A stretch of DNA of 64,000 nt from Euborellia annulipes (Eukaryota; Arthropoda; Insecta; Dermaptera; Anisolabididae): assembly GCA_023213315.1 (NCBI GenBank), contig JAKCPI010001754.1, positions 1 to 64,000 of the forward strand, given 5' to 3'. The stretch's first letter is position 1. Each line of letters opens with the position of its first letter. This document shows, one piece after another, positions 10,711-22,649 of the stretch. The position numbers were made by a program, and so were the translations under genes. The notes beneath the pieces are model-generated. The model made no database searches, was not told the DNA's origin, and was given only the letters and a program-made list of their open reading frames with translations.

Positions 10711-10766
10711 AATTAATTGTTCCTGAAGAAGGTCGTTATTTTCGACCGAAACTTCGACGGTTAATT
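10711..10766 (+). ncRNA. Hammerhead ribozyme-like motif with all three helices
   Basis: CTGAAGA at 10723-10729, stem II GGTCG/CGACC (10731-10735 with 10743-10747, loop TTATTTT), GAAA at 10748-10751, then CTTC (triplet UUC). Stem I pairs UC with GA (10721-10722/10756-10757) and, past an internal loop, AATTAA with TTAATT (10711-10716/10761-10766). An internal loop in stem I is the usual place for the contact with loop II in type I hammerheads. Confidence 0.65.
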
Positions 10767-10950
10767 CCTTGGCTGCAAAGTCTTCTATACCCAATTCAAA
10801 GTATACATCGACTTCTTATCACTAGTTAATTTTTTTTTTTTTTTTTATTTTTATTTTTCGAGAAATTTAACCTTGACGACTGGTTTGCGCAAATTACTCA
10901 GATTCGGTCACCATCTGAGACCATTATCAATGTATGTATCTTCATTTTCA

Positions 10951-10990
10951 GGCCTGATGATGGTCACAGATGGTGACCGAAACTGAGAAA
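10951..10990 (+). ncRNA. Hammerhead-like core, decayed cleavage end
   Basis: CTGATGA at 10954-10960, a perfect 6-bp stem II GGTCAC/GTGACC (10962-10967 with 10973-10978), then GAAA at 10979-10982. It continues CTGAG instead of CGUC, so no NUH triplet is in the expected place. Confidence 0.45.
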
Positions 10991-11320
10991 CATGCGGAAA
11001 CTAGTCGTCAAGATTAAATTTCTTGAAAAAAAAAAAAAAAATTATTGTAATTCATTCATTTCATCAGAATCTTGATTTAAGTAAACTTTAAAATTCATTT
11101 AGTAAGTAAATCATCTCTCAACAGAGATTAACTCCAATTACAGAGAGACGGAGGAGACATTGGCAATGTTTGAAAATTTTTCACGGCAAGTGGGATTTGA
11201 ATCCGATTTGTCAAAATACCAACTCAAAATTCGTAATCCGCAGCTTATCCGATTAGAGCCACGAGCTTCCTCTATTAACAATTATCAACTCTATATTAAC
11301 AATGTATAGTAAAATGTGGG

Positions 11321-11420
11321 TCAGTGGCGTAACCAGGGGGGGGCGAGGGGGGCTCGAGCCCCCCCCCCCGCCCCAGGCGCATCGAGCCCTTGGCGCCCCC
11401 CGGAACCGGCATAGGCGCCC
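11321..11420. repeat. Fragment of a G-run hAT-type MITE family
   Basis: CAGTGGCGTAACCAGGGGGG followed by a long C-run and GCGCCCCCCGG. It is like other short elements here with CAGNGGCG ends, but no right end or target duplication can be seen. Confidence 0.45.
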
Positions 11421-11689
11421 TACGGCCTCTAAGATATAGCCCAGCGTATCTGATTTTATCATATTATTTTCATCGGTTGTCTTAAAAATTGATTGTTTTC
11501 TTTTAAAATTATATTATAACTTGAATTCTACTATTTTAAATGAATTTAATTCCAAAAATAATAAATAACGTATATAGAGGCTTTATAATTAAAATTTTTT
11601 TTATTTTGCAATATATAAGCCTTAATTTGATGTTTTATGGCTGTGAGATTTGCTCAGGATTGCGTAGTAAGCCTTAATATTTAATTTTT

Positions 11690-11862
11690 TTGAAATTCAA
11701 AACTTTTGCATGAAGGAATTGAGCTATGAGACTGAAATGTTATATTTAAGTTAAACACCCCCGGGACCGTGAAAATAAGCTTTTAGTCAAAATCGGCCAA
11801 AAAGTACTAGTATTTTACTGATGTAGTTTTTCAGTTTTTTTCGATTTTCTCAAAATGAAAGG
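11690..11862 (-). repeat. R1-family fragment
   Basis: Carries GCATGAAGGAATTGAGCTA, a TATTTAAGTTAAACACCCCC segment and AAGTACTAGTATTTTACTGA in R1 order on the minus strand. It is cut on the right by the element at 11863. Confidence 0.75.
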
Positions 11863-12126
11863 GCTTTTACCATTCTTCAGGCCCGCCCGAGCCCGCCCGG
11901 GATTTTTCAAACCCGCCCATTCCCGGCCGAGATTTAGTGAATGAATGAACGAATGTCTAGCAATTTTTAAATACAATTTCATTTGCATGCCCGTCCGCCC
12001 GAACCCGTTTATTTAGACTTGCTACCCGCCCGTAATTTTTTCATGGCCTCCAAAGCCCGCCCGGCCTGGTCCGCGGGCCGGGCGGGTAACGGGCCTACGG
12101 CCCAACCCATACCCGTGCAGGGCTCT
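11863..12126. mobile_element. GCCCGCCCG-rich hAT-type element, left end missing
   Basis: Matches the element at 27784-28126 over most of its length (AGGCCCGCCCGA, GAGATTTAGTGAATGAATGA, CATTTGCATGCCCGTCCGCC). It ends in CCCGTGCAGGGCTCTA like that copy. The left terminal repeat is absent. Confidence 0.75.
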
Positions 12127-12535
12127 AATCGGGGGTTCGGATCCCAGGCAGTCCGATGATTTTATTTAAGCCATTTGGATACCAAATGTCAAAGTCAAAG
12201 TCTTATATGGCCTGGTTGCCGAAAAGACTGTGTGCATCAGGGGCGTATTTATGGGGGGGGGGCCGAGGGGGCCCGGGCCCCCCCCAGGAAATTTCAAACA
12301 CATATACATATATAGGGATATACAGACATCAGCGCAACAAATTTTTCCGCAGGATGGAAAACGGTTCCGCAATTGAAAAAAATGTTCCGCAAAAAATTTC
12401 GTGTGAAAAAAATATGGTTTCTTGAAAAAAAAAATTTTCCGCAGAAAAATTTTTGAGTTCGGGCCCCCCGAAAAAAATTTCTATACACCCCGTGTGTGTG
12501 ATGTGTGAGTGTGAATGGGAAAAAAGTGTGTGTTA
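12127..12535 (+). mobile_element. SINE2 fragment split by a G-run MITE
   Basis: SINE2 sequence (GGTTCGGATCCCAGGCAGTC, then GTTGCCGAAAAGACTGTGTG) runs to about 12236. It resumes at about 12490 with GTGTGAGTGTGAATGGG. The insert at 12237-12490 begins CAGGGGCGTATTTATGGGGG and ends with TTTCTATACACCCCG. It resembles the insert at 47901-48205. Confidence 0.6.
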
Positions 12536-13129
12536 AAAAAAAATACGGAGAATGACTTCCCCGAGACTTTCTCGTAAATTCTTTTGGAATTACGTCTGGG
12601 TGTGTGCGTGAACACGATTGGCTTAAAGACCAAAGCGGCTAGATCGATGAAATTTGGTATATGCTCCTTACACTAAAATTGTAGATTTCTATCAACTTTT
12701 GGAGTAAATACGTCACTTGGAAGTAGTACTTTACCTAATAAGTTTTTTCAGAAATTTCGAAATTTTCATTGTTATATTATGATAAAATACTCAATTTTAA
12801 AAAGTTTTTTATTCTTTGATATTTTTCCGAAAACTGAATAGTTTTTGAAATAATCACAGAAGAAAAACGACATCTTTTCGTAAAAGCAAAAGAAAAAATC
12901 AAAACAAAATCATACAGGTGTCATTAAAAAACATGTAAATAATTCATTTGTTTTACAAATTCGTTGAGGAAATTACAGGATGCAAGAAATTTGCTCGCCG
13001 AAGGCGGGCAAGAGGGTCCAGGGGCGGAGCTTGGAAAATCGGCGCCCTGGTTGAGCTTCGCCCCTCCCGCCTCAAAGGTTGGTTACGCCGCTGATGTGGG
13101 TTTATTTTCCCCATTTTAATCGTACATTA
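12536..13129. other. Non-coding stretch; short GC hairpin near 12992
   Basis: Mostly AT-rich without repeats I can match, apart from TGCTCGCCGAAGGCGGGCAAG, a mini-hairpin of the family at 3944, and GGTTACGCCGCTGA at its end, like the end of a G-run MITE. Confidence 0.45.
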
Positions 13130-13260
13130 AATAGATATAGTCTAATCCAGTTAATTATCCCTCGGATTAGTTAGTTGACTATGGCTTTCGAGTCTTTTCA
13201 CATCTAAATAGTTAAGCTAATCGTAATTAACTAGCTAAGACCTAAAATTCGGTATAAGGT
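13130..13260 (-). repeat. ~125-bp dispersed repeat, inverted copy
   Basis: The reverse complement contains the same ordered blocks as 8212-8345 and 59120-59245, including ACCGAATTTTAGGTCTTAGC. Confidence 0.55.
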
Positions 13261-13357
13261 TTTACTAAGGGGTGAAATGAGAAGCTTTGTGTATTAATTT
13301 TTTTGGAAATATTTCAACTTTTCTTAAAAAATTAATTAGAATTAAATAATTATTTTG

Positions 13358-13545
13358 CCCTCTGGCCTTGGTGTAGTGGTTAGCGTGTTGGCCTTCTGTA
13401 CCAGGGGTCGCGGATTCGCATCCGGTCTCATGCAACAAAAATTTATTTCAATTTAATTGGCTAGCAATAAATTGAAATAAATAGAGACGGGTCTAAATGG
13501 CCTCCGATGTCGAAAAAGACCCTAGATAAATAAAAAAAAAAAAAA
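13358..13545 (+). repeat. tRNA-derived SINE1, best copy
   Basis: The head GGCCTTGGTGTAGTGGTTAG carries an A-box-like segment, and GCGGATTCGCATCC lies where a B box is expected. The body has ATTTCAATTTAATTGGCTAG and AAATAGAGACGGGTCTAAAT, and the tail GGCCTCCGATGTCGAAAAAG ends in an A-rich run. Confidence 0.8.
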
Positions 13546-13774
13546 TTATTATTTCAATTTTTATTTAATTTTTGTAAATTATGGCATTATTAAGTTTCCT
13601 AACTTCACAAAACTCATTTCTCAAATAGCTAATTATATGAGAAAAAACTCATTTTTTAATCCGAAGGTTAAGCGTGTTCTTGTTTACTATATCGAATTGT
13701 TTACTATATCGATTATTTGCTATCGGTCGGATAAGTTTGCTAGTTGACTAGAAGTGAAGCAACCGGCTCTAAGA

Positions 13775-14038
13775 CAAGGGCGGATCCAGAGGTGTTTCTC
13801 GGGGGGGGGGGGGGGGTAATCTGGTGTGAGTGGTCGCACACCACACAATTTTTTCTTAATTTCGGTAATTTAAAGGCGCATTCTGTAATTATTTGCCAGA
13901 ATATAAATACAAATCAAATTTTTTAGTAATTTTTAAAATTTTACATTAAAAATAATTTTTTTTCGGAAAAAAATATTTTCTTCAAATCTCGGGGGGGGGG
14001 GGGGGGGGGGGAGTAATTACCCCCTGTATCCGCCCTTG
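13775..14038. mobile_element. hAT-type MITE with CAAGGGCGGATCC ends and 8-bp target duplication
   Basis: The ends are CAAGGGCGGATCCAG and, inverted, TATCCGCCCTTG. CTCTAAGA is duplicated exactly at 13767-13774 and 14039-14046. G-runs of about 16 and 20 lie near the two ends. A second intact copy is at 26086-26357, with fragments at 37673-37745 and 38895-39090. An 8-bp duplication fits hAT-like transposition. Confidence 0.85.
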
Positions 14039-14106
14039 CTCTAAGACTAGTAATCGAATCCAGGAATAACCAAAAGCTATATTATATGGAGTTAGGACTA
14101 TATGAG

Positions 14107-14270
14107 AAGAAGTCTATAAATTTAATAAATTCACATGCAATAAAAATATTAGTAACAAAACTAATAACTGGAAATAAAATGATTTACAAGAAGTCATGAA
14201 TTTATTAAATTCACATGGCAATAAAAATATTAGTAATAAAACTAATAACTGGAAATAAAATCCCTGTCTA
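14107..14270. repeat. Tandem duplication of ~83 bp
   Basis: Two adjacent copies share AAGAAGTC, AATTCACATG(G)CAATAAAAAT and ACTAATAACTGGAAATAAAA in order, with a few differences. Confidence 0.8.
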
Positions 14271-14438
14271 ATTTTACAAATTAAAATATCATTTTGTTAG
14301 TTTTAGAGATCCCCCATTTTTCATCCATCATTTTTCTTATTAGACAGACTGTAATTCTCGGCTCAAAAGAGATTAATATTGTTAAAAAATTAATGAATTA
14401 TTGTAGTTAATAATATATTAATTCGATCATGGCCATAC

Positions 14439-14615
14439 CTTACTTTTATATTTTTCGTGGCCTAACCGAAATTTGGCGTAAGGATCGCTAAGGCCATCAA
14501 TATCCATAGGAAGTAGATTTTTGCCTTCGACGAGAACAATTGTCACAACTGAAGACCAAATTTGACTCTTTAAACGTCGATTGACATCGCTGAGTTTGGT
14601 ATTTCGTTGAAAATA
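14439..14615 (-). CDS. Mctp: MCTP exon: linker and start of the second C2 domain
   Basis: This is the most 3' MCTP exon in the window. The acceptor TATGTTTCAG precedes 14615, and the donor AAG^GTATGG follows 14439. It holds 59 codons, phase 0 at both ends. It encodes YFQRNTKLSDVNRRLKSQIW, then the C2B start: VVTIVLVEGKNLLPMDIDGL, SDPYAKFRLG and HEKYKSK. The aspartates in MDIDG and SDPY are the first calcium-loop positions of C2 domains. MCTP proteins have three C2 domains and two C-terminal membrane spans and act in ER/vesicle and synaptic membranes. The rest of C2B, C2C and the membrane part are not in the window and must lie to the left, beyond position 1. Confidence 0.9.
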
Positions 14616-14694
14616 CTGAAACATAAAAAAATTGAAAAATATTATAATAGTTAGAAGAAAATTTAATGTGTAAAAATAATTAGCCTAAATACAC

Positions 14695-14871
14695 CCGCCG
14701 TGATGGGGCCCACTCTCATATCATTTTATTTTCCAAATTATAGATAGTATAAAAATAACTCTTACAGAATCTTGACATCGGATGATATTTTTTTGTAAAG
14801 AAGATGATGTCGGTCGAAATATTTACAAAATAATAAGATGTGAGAGTAGCTCGTGTTTTATTCTTCGGTTG
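14695..14871. mobile_element. Foldback, decayed relative of the hammerhead group
   Basis: CACTCTCATATCATTTTATT and CAAAATAATAAGATGTGAGA are inverted arms. The right arm contains GTAAAGAAGATGATGTCGGT followed by CGAAATATTTAC. The outer GTAAA/TTTAC pair and GAAA look like a degraded hammerhead core with the first CU lost. Confidence 0.45.
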
Positions 14872-14929
14872 TTACTTGCCTATTTTTAATAAATAGAACA
14901 TTGCTCGAACAAAATTAATTTATATTTTT

Positions 14930-14980
14930 GCCAACTACTGAAGAAGTCCTTCAGCAAGTGGACGAAACATTGTCAGGGAT
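14930..14980 (+). ncRNA. Hammerhead ribozyme-like motif
   Basis: CTGAAGA at 14938-14944, stem II GTCC/GGAC (14946-14949 with 14960-14963), GAAA at 14964-14967, then CATT (triplet AUU). I cannot find a convincing stem I. Confidence 0.45.
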
Positions 14981-14989
14981 CAAATAAAG

Positions 14990-17886
14990 TCTTGTTAAAA
15001 ATTTTTCGGATTTTAATGAATCCCTTGGTTCAAATCCTATTGAATATTGTGAAAAATCTTCCTGAGCTTCATTTAATTTAAAATTAATTCATTTTTCATT
15101 CAATTTTAATAAAATTTGAGATGAGCCTTACAATAAATACGTAAAAAATAACATTAAATTAAACTTGCGAGAAAGAATCCGACCTCATCCTCTAATAAAA
15201 TTTGAAATAATATTATTACTGGTATATACAGTATATTTCAGAGGGATGAAAAGGAAAAAAAAAGTTAGGGTAGAGAGGATGTGCATGGGTAGTAGGCGGA
15301 TTGAACAGCTAGTTTCTCTTTAAATTAATGTAATATTTTAAGGCGGAGGTTATTATATTTTGAATATGAAAAAAAAATGAAAAGAATCTAGGTCAAAAAA
15401 CTGATTGAATGTGATTGGGATTGGGATGGGGAAGACACTCCCATAATCCAAATGTCACAAAAAAAAGGATGCCAGTCTAATGTTAGATATGATAAAGGGT
15501 AAAAGAGAAAATAGAAATGGGGGAATAATAATTAATAAAAAAGACAAGACCTTTAAAAATTGGGATTAATAAAAAGAATATTTTTGGAAAAGGAAAATAT
15601 TATATGCCAGAAGAAAGACAATCCAACTCACTGATTTTTATTTAGAGGGGGACGTAGCATGCATACTCAGTTGTTAGTTATTAGGGAGATTTTGTACGGT
15701 GAGCTGGAGAAATTAATTGAAAATTAATTAGTAATTTAGTCTTCTAAAACTGGATCAGGCTTAGATAATAAATTTCGTTAGAAATTAACAATAGAGTATG
15801 ATTGGTTCTAGACGGGATTTGAAATAATTATTCGAAAACTTTATTTAAGTCTCCTATCTTATTGAAAACAAATTTATCCAACTAAATTGATGCATGATGG
15901 AAGATAAAACTTTAGCAATAGGGCTATTCAAAAATAAACTTATCAAGTATAAAGTAATCTATAAATTATCTAGAAAAAATAAATAAGTAATTTAAAAAAA
16001 AAAGCTATTCGATATTGGAGAAACGCACTTGGAATTTATTGATTATTTACTAATTGCACAAGTAGCCTATAAATTTAAAAAGCAAAAGAACTATTTTTAA
16101 AAATAATAGTAAATGACTCATGAAAAGATTTCGATATTAGCCAGCAACCAACTAGATTTCGTTATTTAGGAGTTTATAAAAGCCACAGAATGGTGAAAAA
16201 TTACGATTTGTTAAGAAAGGAAATAAAATAAAGCTGTGAGATTTGTTAAGAGGAAAATTTAGAAGACGAAGTTTTTGTATAATATATATTTGGGGCCATT
16301 TAATATAACGTATTTCGGGACCAAGACAATAAATTTAAAACGTGACCGAGGGAAAATTCATTCTGGTTCGTCTGAGGGAAAAGGACAAGGCTGGCATTAA
16401 AAAGAAATGCCAACCTTGGCTCGGGTAACTCATGGTCACCGACGTTAGCCCCTGAATGAGAGTTCTTATTCAATCAAAATTAATTAAATGATTCTATCTG
16501 AATCTGAGTTTTTCTTTCATTAATCTTAAGACAGAAGAGTTTGAAAAAAATTTTAAATTTTTTAAAAAATAATAAATAGTATTATAAATAGTTTGCCAAC
16601 AAACCCAGGGCCTAAAGTATATAAAAGAGTTAATATGACGAATATATATTCTTTTTTGTTTTGTTTATTAAATGGCCTCGGCCTGATCACCATTTGGCTC
16701 TGTTCTTTCTAAATATTGATGCTGTGTTTGCTTCCAATATTCCAAGAAAAAGAAATAAACTATAATTTTTTTGATGATGAGGATATGTTGTTGAAAATTA
16801 GTTGGCAACGGATTAACTTTTAATTCACGCTTATATTTATTTTTAAAATCCAGAAGAATAAATTACGCGCGCCTGATTGGTAGACGTCCGGGAATGCAGC
16901 TTTGTGTATTCGACAATCTACCACTAGGCGAAAAGAGAGAAAATAATTTCGGTGGTAATATATCTTGTATCTTGATATACTGGTATAACTGATTACTTGT
17001 TTGCAACAGTAGTTTTGATTTTAAACAATGAATTATGTGTGGGGAAGGCATTTAGAGGCATTAAAGTAACTCGTTCATCTATTCAGCAGTTGAGTCTTTA
17101 GATAAATCAAATATTTTTCTTTCTTTGGAGTTATTTAACTGTGGGGTGATATTCCATTCCTCAGGCGTTTAGTCAGCTTCGAAATGTTCTCTGGGGAGGG
17201 ATGAGTTTCCACTTTCTAACTCCAGGAGGTATAAAATCAGCGAAATTAAACTTCGAACCCACAGCGTTAATACATTTCGCTAAATGGGCTTCATCAATTT
17301 TTTTCCACATAAAGAAAGAGAGAGAGGAGCAATAAATGATTGGATTTAATGGAATCTCAAAAAATGAGATTGTAAATTATTTGCTAGAAATATAATTTAA
17401 TAAAAAATAATATCGAACTTGGATATTTAAAAAACAATAAGTCTTCGTTTAATGTCAAAATGAACCAAATGTTGGTGGCGTTCTGTTTAATTAAGTAATG
17501 TTATTAAATTTATATAAAAAAAGATTATATGCTTGATTATAAAATGCAAAGGATTTAAATTCAAGTTCAATTGCATAATATGGCAATTAATATTCAAATA
17601 TGTCCTTGTTTTAAAATCCTCCTTTCTTAGGGAATAATACAAATGGACGTATTTAATTAATTTTTCAAACTAATTAACAACTTTATTTAGAGTCTAATTG
17701 AGATTTCCAGCCAGATTTAGCTCAACAACGATGGCCCTTGGGTCAACAGAAAACCTCTTTAATATCTCTAATTATATGAAATTAAAGCATATAATGGCCT
17801 AAGGTGCGGTATACAAATTTCTATCTTTGAAGAGGCTGATAACAACTTTAATTTGTTTTCATTATTTAAATAGATAATTAAGTTTA
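14990..17886. other. MCTP intron sequence, almost featureless
   Basis: AT-rich with no exon signal I can support. Near 16370-16455 is a repeat fragment (CTCGGGTAACTCATGGTCAC, then CGACGTTAGCCCCTGA) whose pieces recur at 24225-24255, 30815-30850 and 60585-60630. An (AG)-type tract lies at 17314-17327. Confidence 0.5.
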
Positions 17887-19477
17887 TACCGGGTGGGCCA
17901 ATAGTGCGTGAGACGGAAGATTGTGGAGTTTATTAACGGACATTTTTAAAATTTGTTGATCGCACATAATGTGGGGCCGCTAGGGCTACAAATTAAAAAT
18001 ATTTTTGTTCCAATAGCACCTCAATACAGGGTGGTCCATATCAAAGTTATGTTTTTTTAAATGGAACGCCCTGTGTATTGTTAAATATTTGGATTCTACC
18101 GCCAATTTTAGTATGAGTTTATGTCATGCAATGTATTCCAAACCAAACCGTTTAGCACAAATCGGGCTTTAGTGAAAAAACTGCTGTCTGGAAAAAATTG
18201 AATATTTTGCGAACCATAAAACTTAGGGGACTGTTCTTTTGTGAGGTTACTAACCATGAAATGTGCTAATGTAGGCCAGATGGGGAACCCGGAATTATTC
18301 TTATGTTGGGAGATATGGCCATGCCAATTTGGAAAAATTCAATCATGGATAACTTCATTTTTTCAAATGGAACATGCCTACTTTTTTTATGCCATGGGAC
18401 GTGAAATTTAATTCTCCTTTCAGCTGATATAAGGTTGTTTATATCTATCTTTGGTAGTTTTCTTTTTATTCCAAAATATCTGATAACGAAAGAAAAAAAA
18501 AATTTTATTATAGAGGAATTAATTGAAAAAAAAATCCAAACGCAAAACAAAATCGTAATAAATGGACAAATTATGCTAAATATTCGAAAATGTCTTTAAA
18601 TTTCCCTTTAAAATCATTTATTTGAACTCCCCCCAAAGGAGTCCCGCTTGCTCAAATTCGGGTTATGATTTGTCAACAAGATGGCGCACCTCCTAACCTG
18701 AATATAACCATAATTTATTTTTCGAGAAGTTCAAATAAATAGATTTTAAAGGAAATTAAAAGACATTTTCGAATATTTAGCATATTTTTTCTATTTATTA
18801 CAATTTTAGTTTTGCGTTTGGATTTTTTTAAAATTATTTTGTCTGTAATAAGAAATTTTTTTTTTTTCGTTATCAGATATTTTGGAATAAAAGAAAACTA
18901 CCAAAGGAAGATATAGACGACCTTATATCAGCTATAAAAAAATTAAATTTCACGTCCCATGGCATATAAAAAAGTAGCATGATCCATTTGAAAAATGATG
19001 AAGTTATCCATGATTGAAATTTCCAAATTGGCATTGGCCATATCTCCCAACACTAGAATAATTCCGGATTACCCATCTGGCCTACATTAGGACATTTCAT
19101 GATTAATAACATCCCCAAAAGAGACAGTCCCCTAAGTTTATGGTTCGCGAGATATTCAATTTATTCCAGACAGCAATTTTTTCACTAAAGACCCGATTTT
19201 ACGGCTAAACGGTTTGGTTTGGAAATACATTGCATGACATAAACTCATACTAAAATTAGCCGTAGAATCCAAATATGCAATAATATTACAGGGCGTTCTA
19301 TTTTAAAAAACATAACTTTTTGATATGGATTACCCTATAATACGTGAAGTGTATTGGAAGAAAAATATTTTTTAATTTGTAGCCCTAAAGGGCCCCACAT
19401 TATGGTGCGATCAACAAATTTTAAAAATGTCCGTTAATAAGCCCACAATCTTCCGTCCCACTAAAGCCCACCCGGTA
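17887..19477. mobile_element. 1.6-kb inverted-repeat (foldback) transposon
   Basis: Left arm ~17887-18600 and right arm ~18730-19477 are inverted repeats. The ends read TACCGGGTGGGC and GCCCACCCGGTA with TA outside both. Arms share, inverted, GATTGTGG, GTCCGTTAATAA, TTTTAAAATTTGTTGATCGC and CCATATCAAAGTTATG. The ~130-bp centre (about 18600-18730) carries GGAGTCCCGCTTGCTCAAAT and AAGATGGCGCACC. No transposase frame is present. Confidence 0.85.
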
Positions 19478-19499
19478 TAATAAGATTTTTTTATTAAAA

Positions 19500-20141
19500 A
19501 AAAAATGGGGTAAAAAATGGGAAAAATTCTTCCAATAAATAAATAAATTTACAAAACATTGGAGTTGATGGACGAAGTCCAAGTCCCGAAAAGAACACAA
19601 ACAAAAAATTTCAACAAAAAAGAATATGATAGACGATCAAAACTTCGAAATGTTAAAATCCACAGTAACGTATAGCGCGGGCTAATATTAAAGCGCCCCT
19701 AAGCGTTTTCTCATTGTCAAAAAAAAAAAACTTCAAGACTCCCACCAATAAATAAATTTGACTGTTGAAAGTCTTGAAGTTTTTTTTGACTTCGCCTATA
19801 AAATATTAATCCTGTTTCAAATAGTCCGGATAATCAGTGGAACCGATTAGTGCAATTTCAAATAAAACCATGTGGACTCAAAATCTCAAATATAAACCGA
19901 AATGAATGTTTCTTCATAATAGATCATCAATAATCTTTTAATAACAAATATTTTGACTAAGTACTTCCGCAAAAATTTTATCTAAAAATATTATATTATT
20001 TCATTATATTTGTTTTTTGACAAGTTATGTAATTATCCTTATTAGCTTCTTAACTCTCAATGTATTATTACATGATCTATGTATAAGTAAATTTATCTAA
20101 TCGTAATAATTTATTTGGTTTTTTGTTTAAATAAATAATAT

Positions 20142-20172
<31 letters not shown>

Positions 20173-21520
20173 GTAATAACTAAAATTTCCAAAGGTAAAT
20201 ATTTACACAAATTTATATGTAAAAAAGATAAGAAACAGCGAAAAAAATTAATGCAATCATTTATCCTTGAAAGGCATGAGCGAAGTGGAATTTATTTGTT
20301 GCACTCAGATATTGATATTTTAGGGACACGCAAAATTTGAAAACGGGACAAAGGTCTCGAAGACTTCTATTGAACAAAAAAGAACACGTTGATTCAACGT
20401 ATGGTCGGTCACTATAGTAATAATGGCCTCGGGCACTTAAGATGAGAATGCTAAAATTCATTCAAAAGACCACCAAAAAAACAATATTCTTATTTTATTA
20501 ATAAAAAAGGGGAAGGGGAGGCCGCCAGGTTTCGTTTCTCTCCCCTCTATTTTTTTTCTTCAATATGTATCATCAATGACGCACACTTGGTAGTTTCGTT
20601 ACTAGTTCAGCTGTTTTAATAATAATAAGCGAAAGTTTTCGAAATGAAACAATTCAAGGTCTAGGTTGATTTTTTTAATAAAAACAACGGGGATTTTCCT
20701 TCAAAATAGAGTTAAGGACGAGTTTCTGAATTATTGTATGATATTATAAGACCTTTGAAAAAATTTTGATTAAAGAATTACGAAATAGAAACAGTTTTCA
20801 GAGCTAATCTTGAAAAAACTATCTAAAAACAAATGGGGGATTCCATTAACTAGGTCTTTTTTTAATTTAATTTATGTAAATTATACTTAATAGTATGATA
20901 AAATTATTTTTTTTAATGCTTGCGTGTGTTTGAAAACAAACAAATATGACCTTTTTTTTGTAGTTCCATATGAAAAATTTTTTTGTCAAAGAAATCAATT
21001 GAATACTATTTGTAGCATTTCTCAATGGTTCGATAGAGACAGGTTATTGTGTGGTTGAATCTATAGATTCATTCGATTAGAATGGTAAGAGTAAAGCCCC
21101 TGGAGATGACAAAAAGATGCTTTTGAAAGGGCAATTAGGTAACTGCGTCCAGAGAGATCGTCTCTCAATGGCAGTCAAGGCAAACAATTATAATATAAAA
21201 AGAATTGACCTGAGTGAAGGCTAATGTGGGCGGGCGCTTTTATTGCGGGGTTATATAATACAACTAGCATGAGGTGCTCCACTTAGGAAGATTCGAAAAT
21301 GTTTTATACTACAGGATGGAAAAGGGAGCTCTGTTAAATTATATTTGGTTCGATTTAATTAAATCCAATTTGCCACTGTCCTTTAGAGAAGGTAATCCAT
21401 GATCTAAGGGTTAAGTGGTATTGAACGATAAAAGTAATTAATTGGTAGACAATATTATTCAAATCTAAATGGTTTTTTTATTTCCTCTTATTTATATATG
21501 TTAATATTGCGATCGTGCCG
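19500..21520. other. Intron sequence, nothing recognised except a short hairpin
   Basis: AAAAACTTCAAGACT and its complement form a hairpin at 19728-19792, and a ~23-bp T-run lies at 20150-20172. I see no coding exon or repeat shared with other parts of the window. Confidence 0.5.
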
Positions 21521-21539
21521 AAATGCCAATAGAAATATT

Positions 21540-21895
21540 CGTTTTATGGGTCACTGAGCAAAATGGTATGGTAAAAAAAATCACAAGAGCTCTGAGGTTG
21601 AAATTTTATATATCCCTCGTAAAACGAGCTTTTGAATAAAAGCAAGCGTATATTTTTTTTTTTCGTTTTTTTAAATTTTCAATTTTGATCAAAATTCATT
21701 TTGGATGTTGTTTAAAATGTATATTCTCATATTTTCCCCCAAGCATACTTTCTATGATTAGGCTATAAATTTTGGGTTTTAATATAGGTCTAAATAATTA
21801 TATATTGGGACAGGAGTGATAACACAATACACAATTTTTGAATACCGAAGGAAAGAGAAAGTTGTATGCTGTGCTGTCAATCACACCAATCTTTT
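21540..21895 (-). repeat. R1-family element, badly decayed
   Basis: GAGGTTGAAATTTTATAT, then a shortened middle, then AACACAATACACAA...ACCGAAGGAAAGAGAAAGTT and CAATCACACCA, i.e. one arm and loop of the R1 hairpin with mutations. Confidence 0.6.
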
Positions 21896-21904
21896 TATTT
21901 ATTT

Positions 21905-22640
21905 TCCCTATGTCACTATTTTATCTACTTAAAAATAATCCTAGATATGTTTGAAAAACATTACACTAATGTTCTGTATGTATGGATTAAAAATTTTTAT
22001 TTAAAAGTATGATAAATTTTTTGTATTGAATATCAATCAATAAATATAAATAACATTGGAAAGAATAAATCAAAATAAATTAATCCATAATATAGACGAA
22101 TTAGAGAACGCCAGTCAATTCGTAAATGTATTTATAATTTTTATTTATGACATTGGAAAATTAAGATTGACTTAACTTATTGTTAGATTTAAAAAAAAAT
22201 GAGAATTTTATAAAATTAACAGGAAATCTTTTCATTAGATTATTTTATAAATGGATCCATTAGTTTAACGAATCCATGCCTAATGAAATCCACGGGGTCA
22301 AAGAACTAGTTAAGTAAAAGCAGACTTTCTTTGGAGAAAAGAGCTAAGAATTATTTTATTGCTGTTAACAACTTCTCTATGTTAAAGGAATTTCTTAATC
22401 ACTCTTTAACAATAAAGTAGGCCTTTGATTAACACGGAAGTTGCGTATATAGAGTATTATAAATTTTGTAAAAATGAAATAGACAGATTATACTAGACGC
22501 AACGCCCGCCTAAGGTAGGCATGACTTGTTCCCCAAAGTATGTGGTAATATCTCGGTTAAAAGTATAAAAAATTGAAAAATCCATATTTTATCCGAAAAT
22601 TTTCAAAAATCCCTTCTTAGTGTGTGTCCTACATTATAAA
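21905..22640. other. Intron sequence, nothing recognised
   Basis: AT-rich. No splice-bounded open frame and no match to the repeat families of this window. Confidence 0.45.
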
Positions 22641-22649
22641 CGTAAACTA

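Larger units (their letters stand above)
10546..11098. mobile_element. Foldback enclosing two smaller foldbacks with hammerhead-like cores
   Basis: Outer arms at about 10546-10600 and 11044-11098 are inverted repeats (ATGAATTTTGAAGTTTACT and its complement). Inside are two further inverted pairs. One, 10611-10795, has arms containing CCAAGGAATT/AATTCCTTGG. The other, 10845-11030, has arms containing CTTGACGACT/AGTCGTCAAG. Each inner pair carries one core, at 10723 and 10954. Confidence 0.75.

Noticed and set aside
14120..14430. Further MCTP exons between 1 and 14438 on the minus strand
   Set aside because: I looked for the expected remainder of C2B, the third C2 domain and hydrophobic spans and found no open frame with such sequence.
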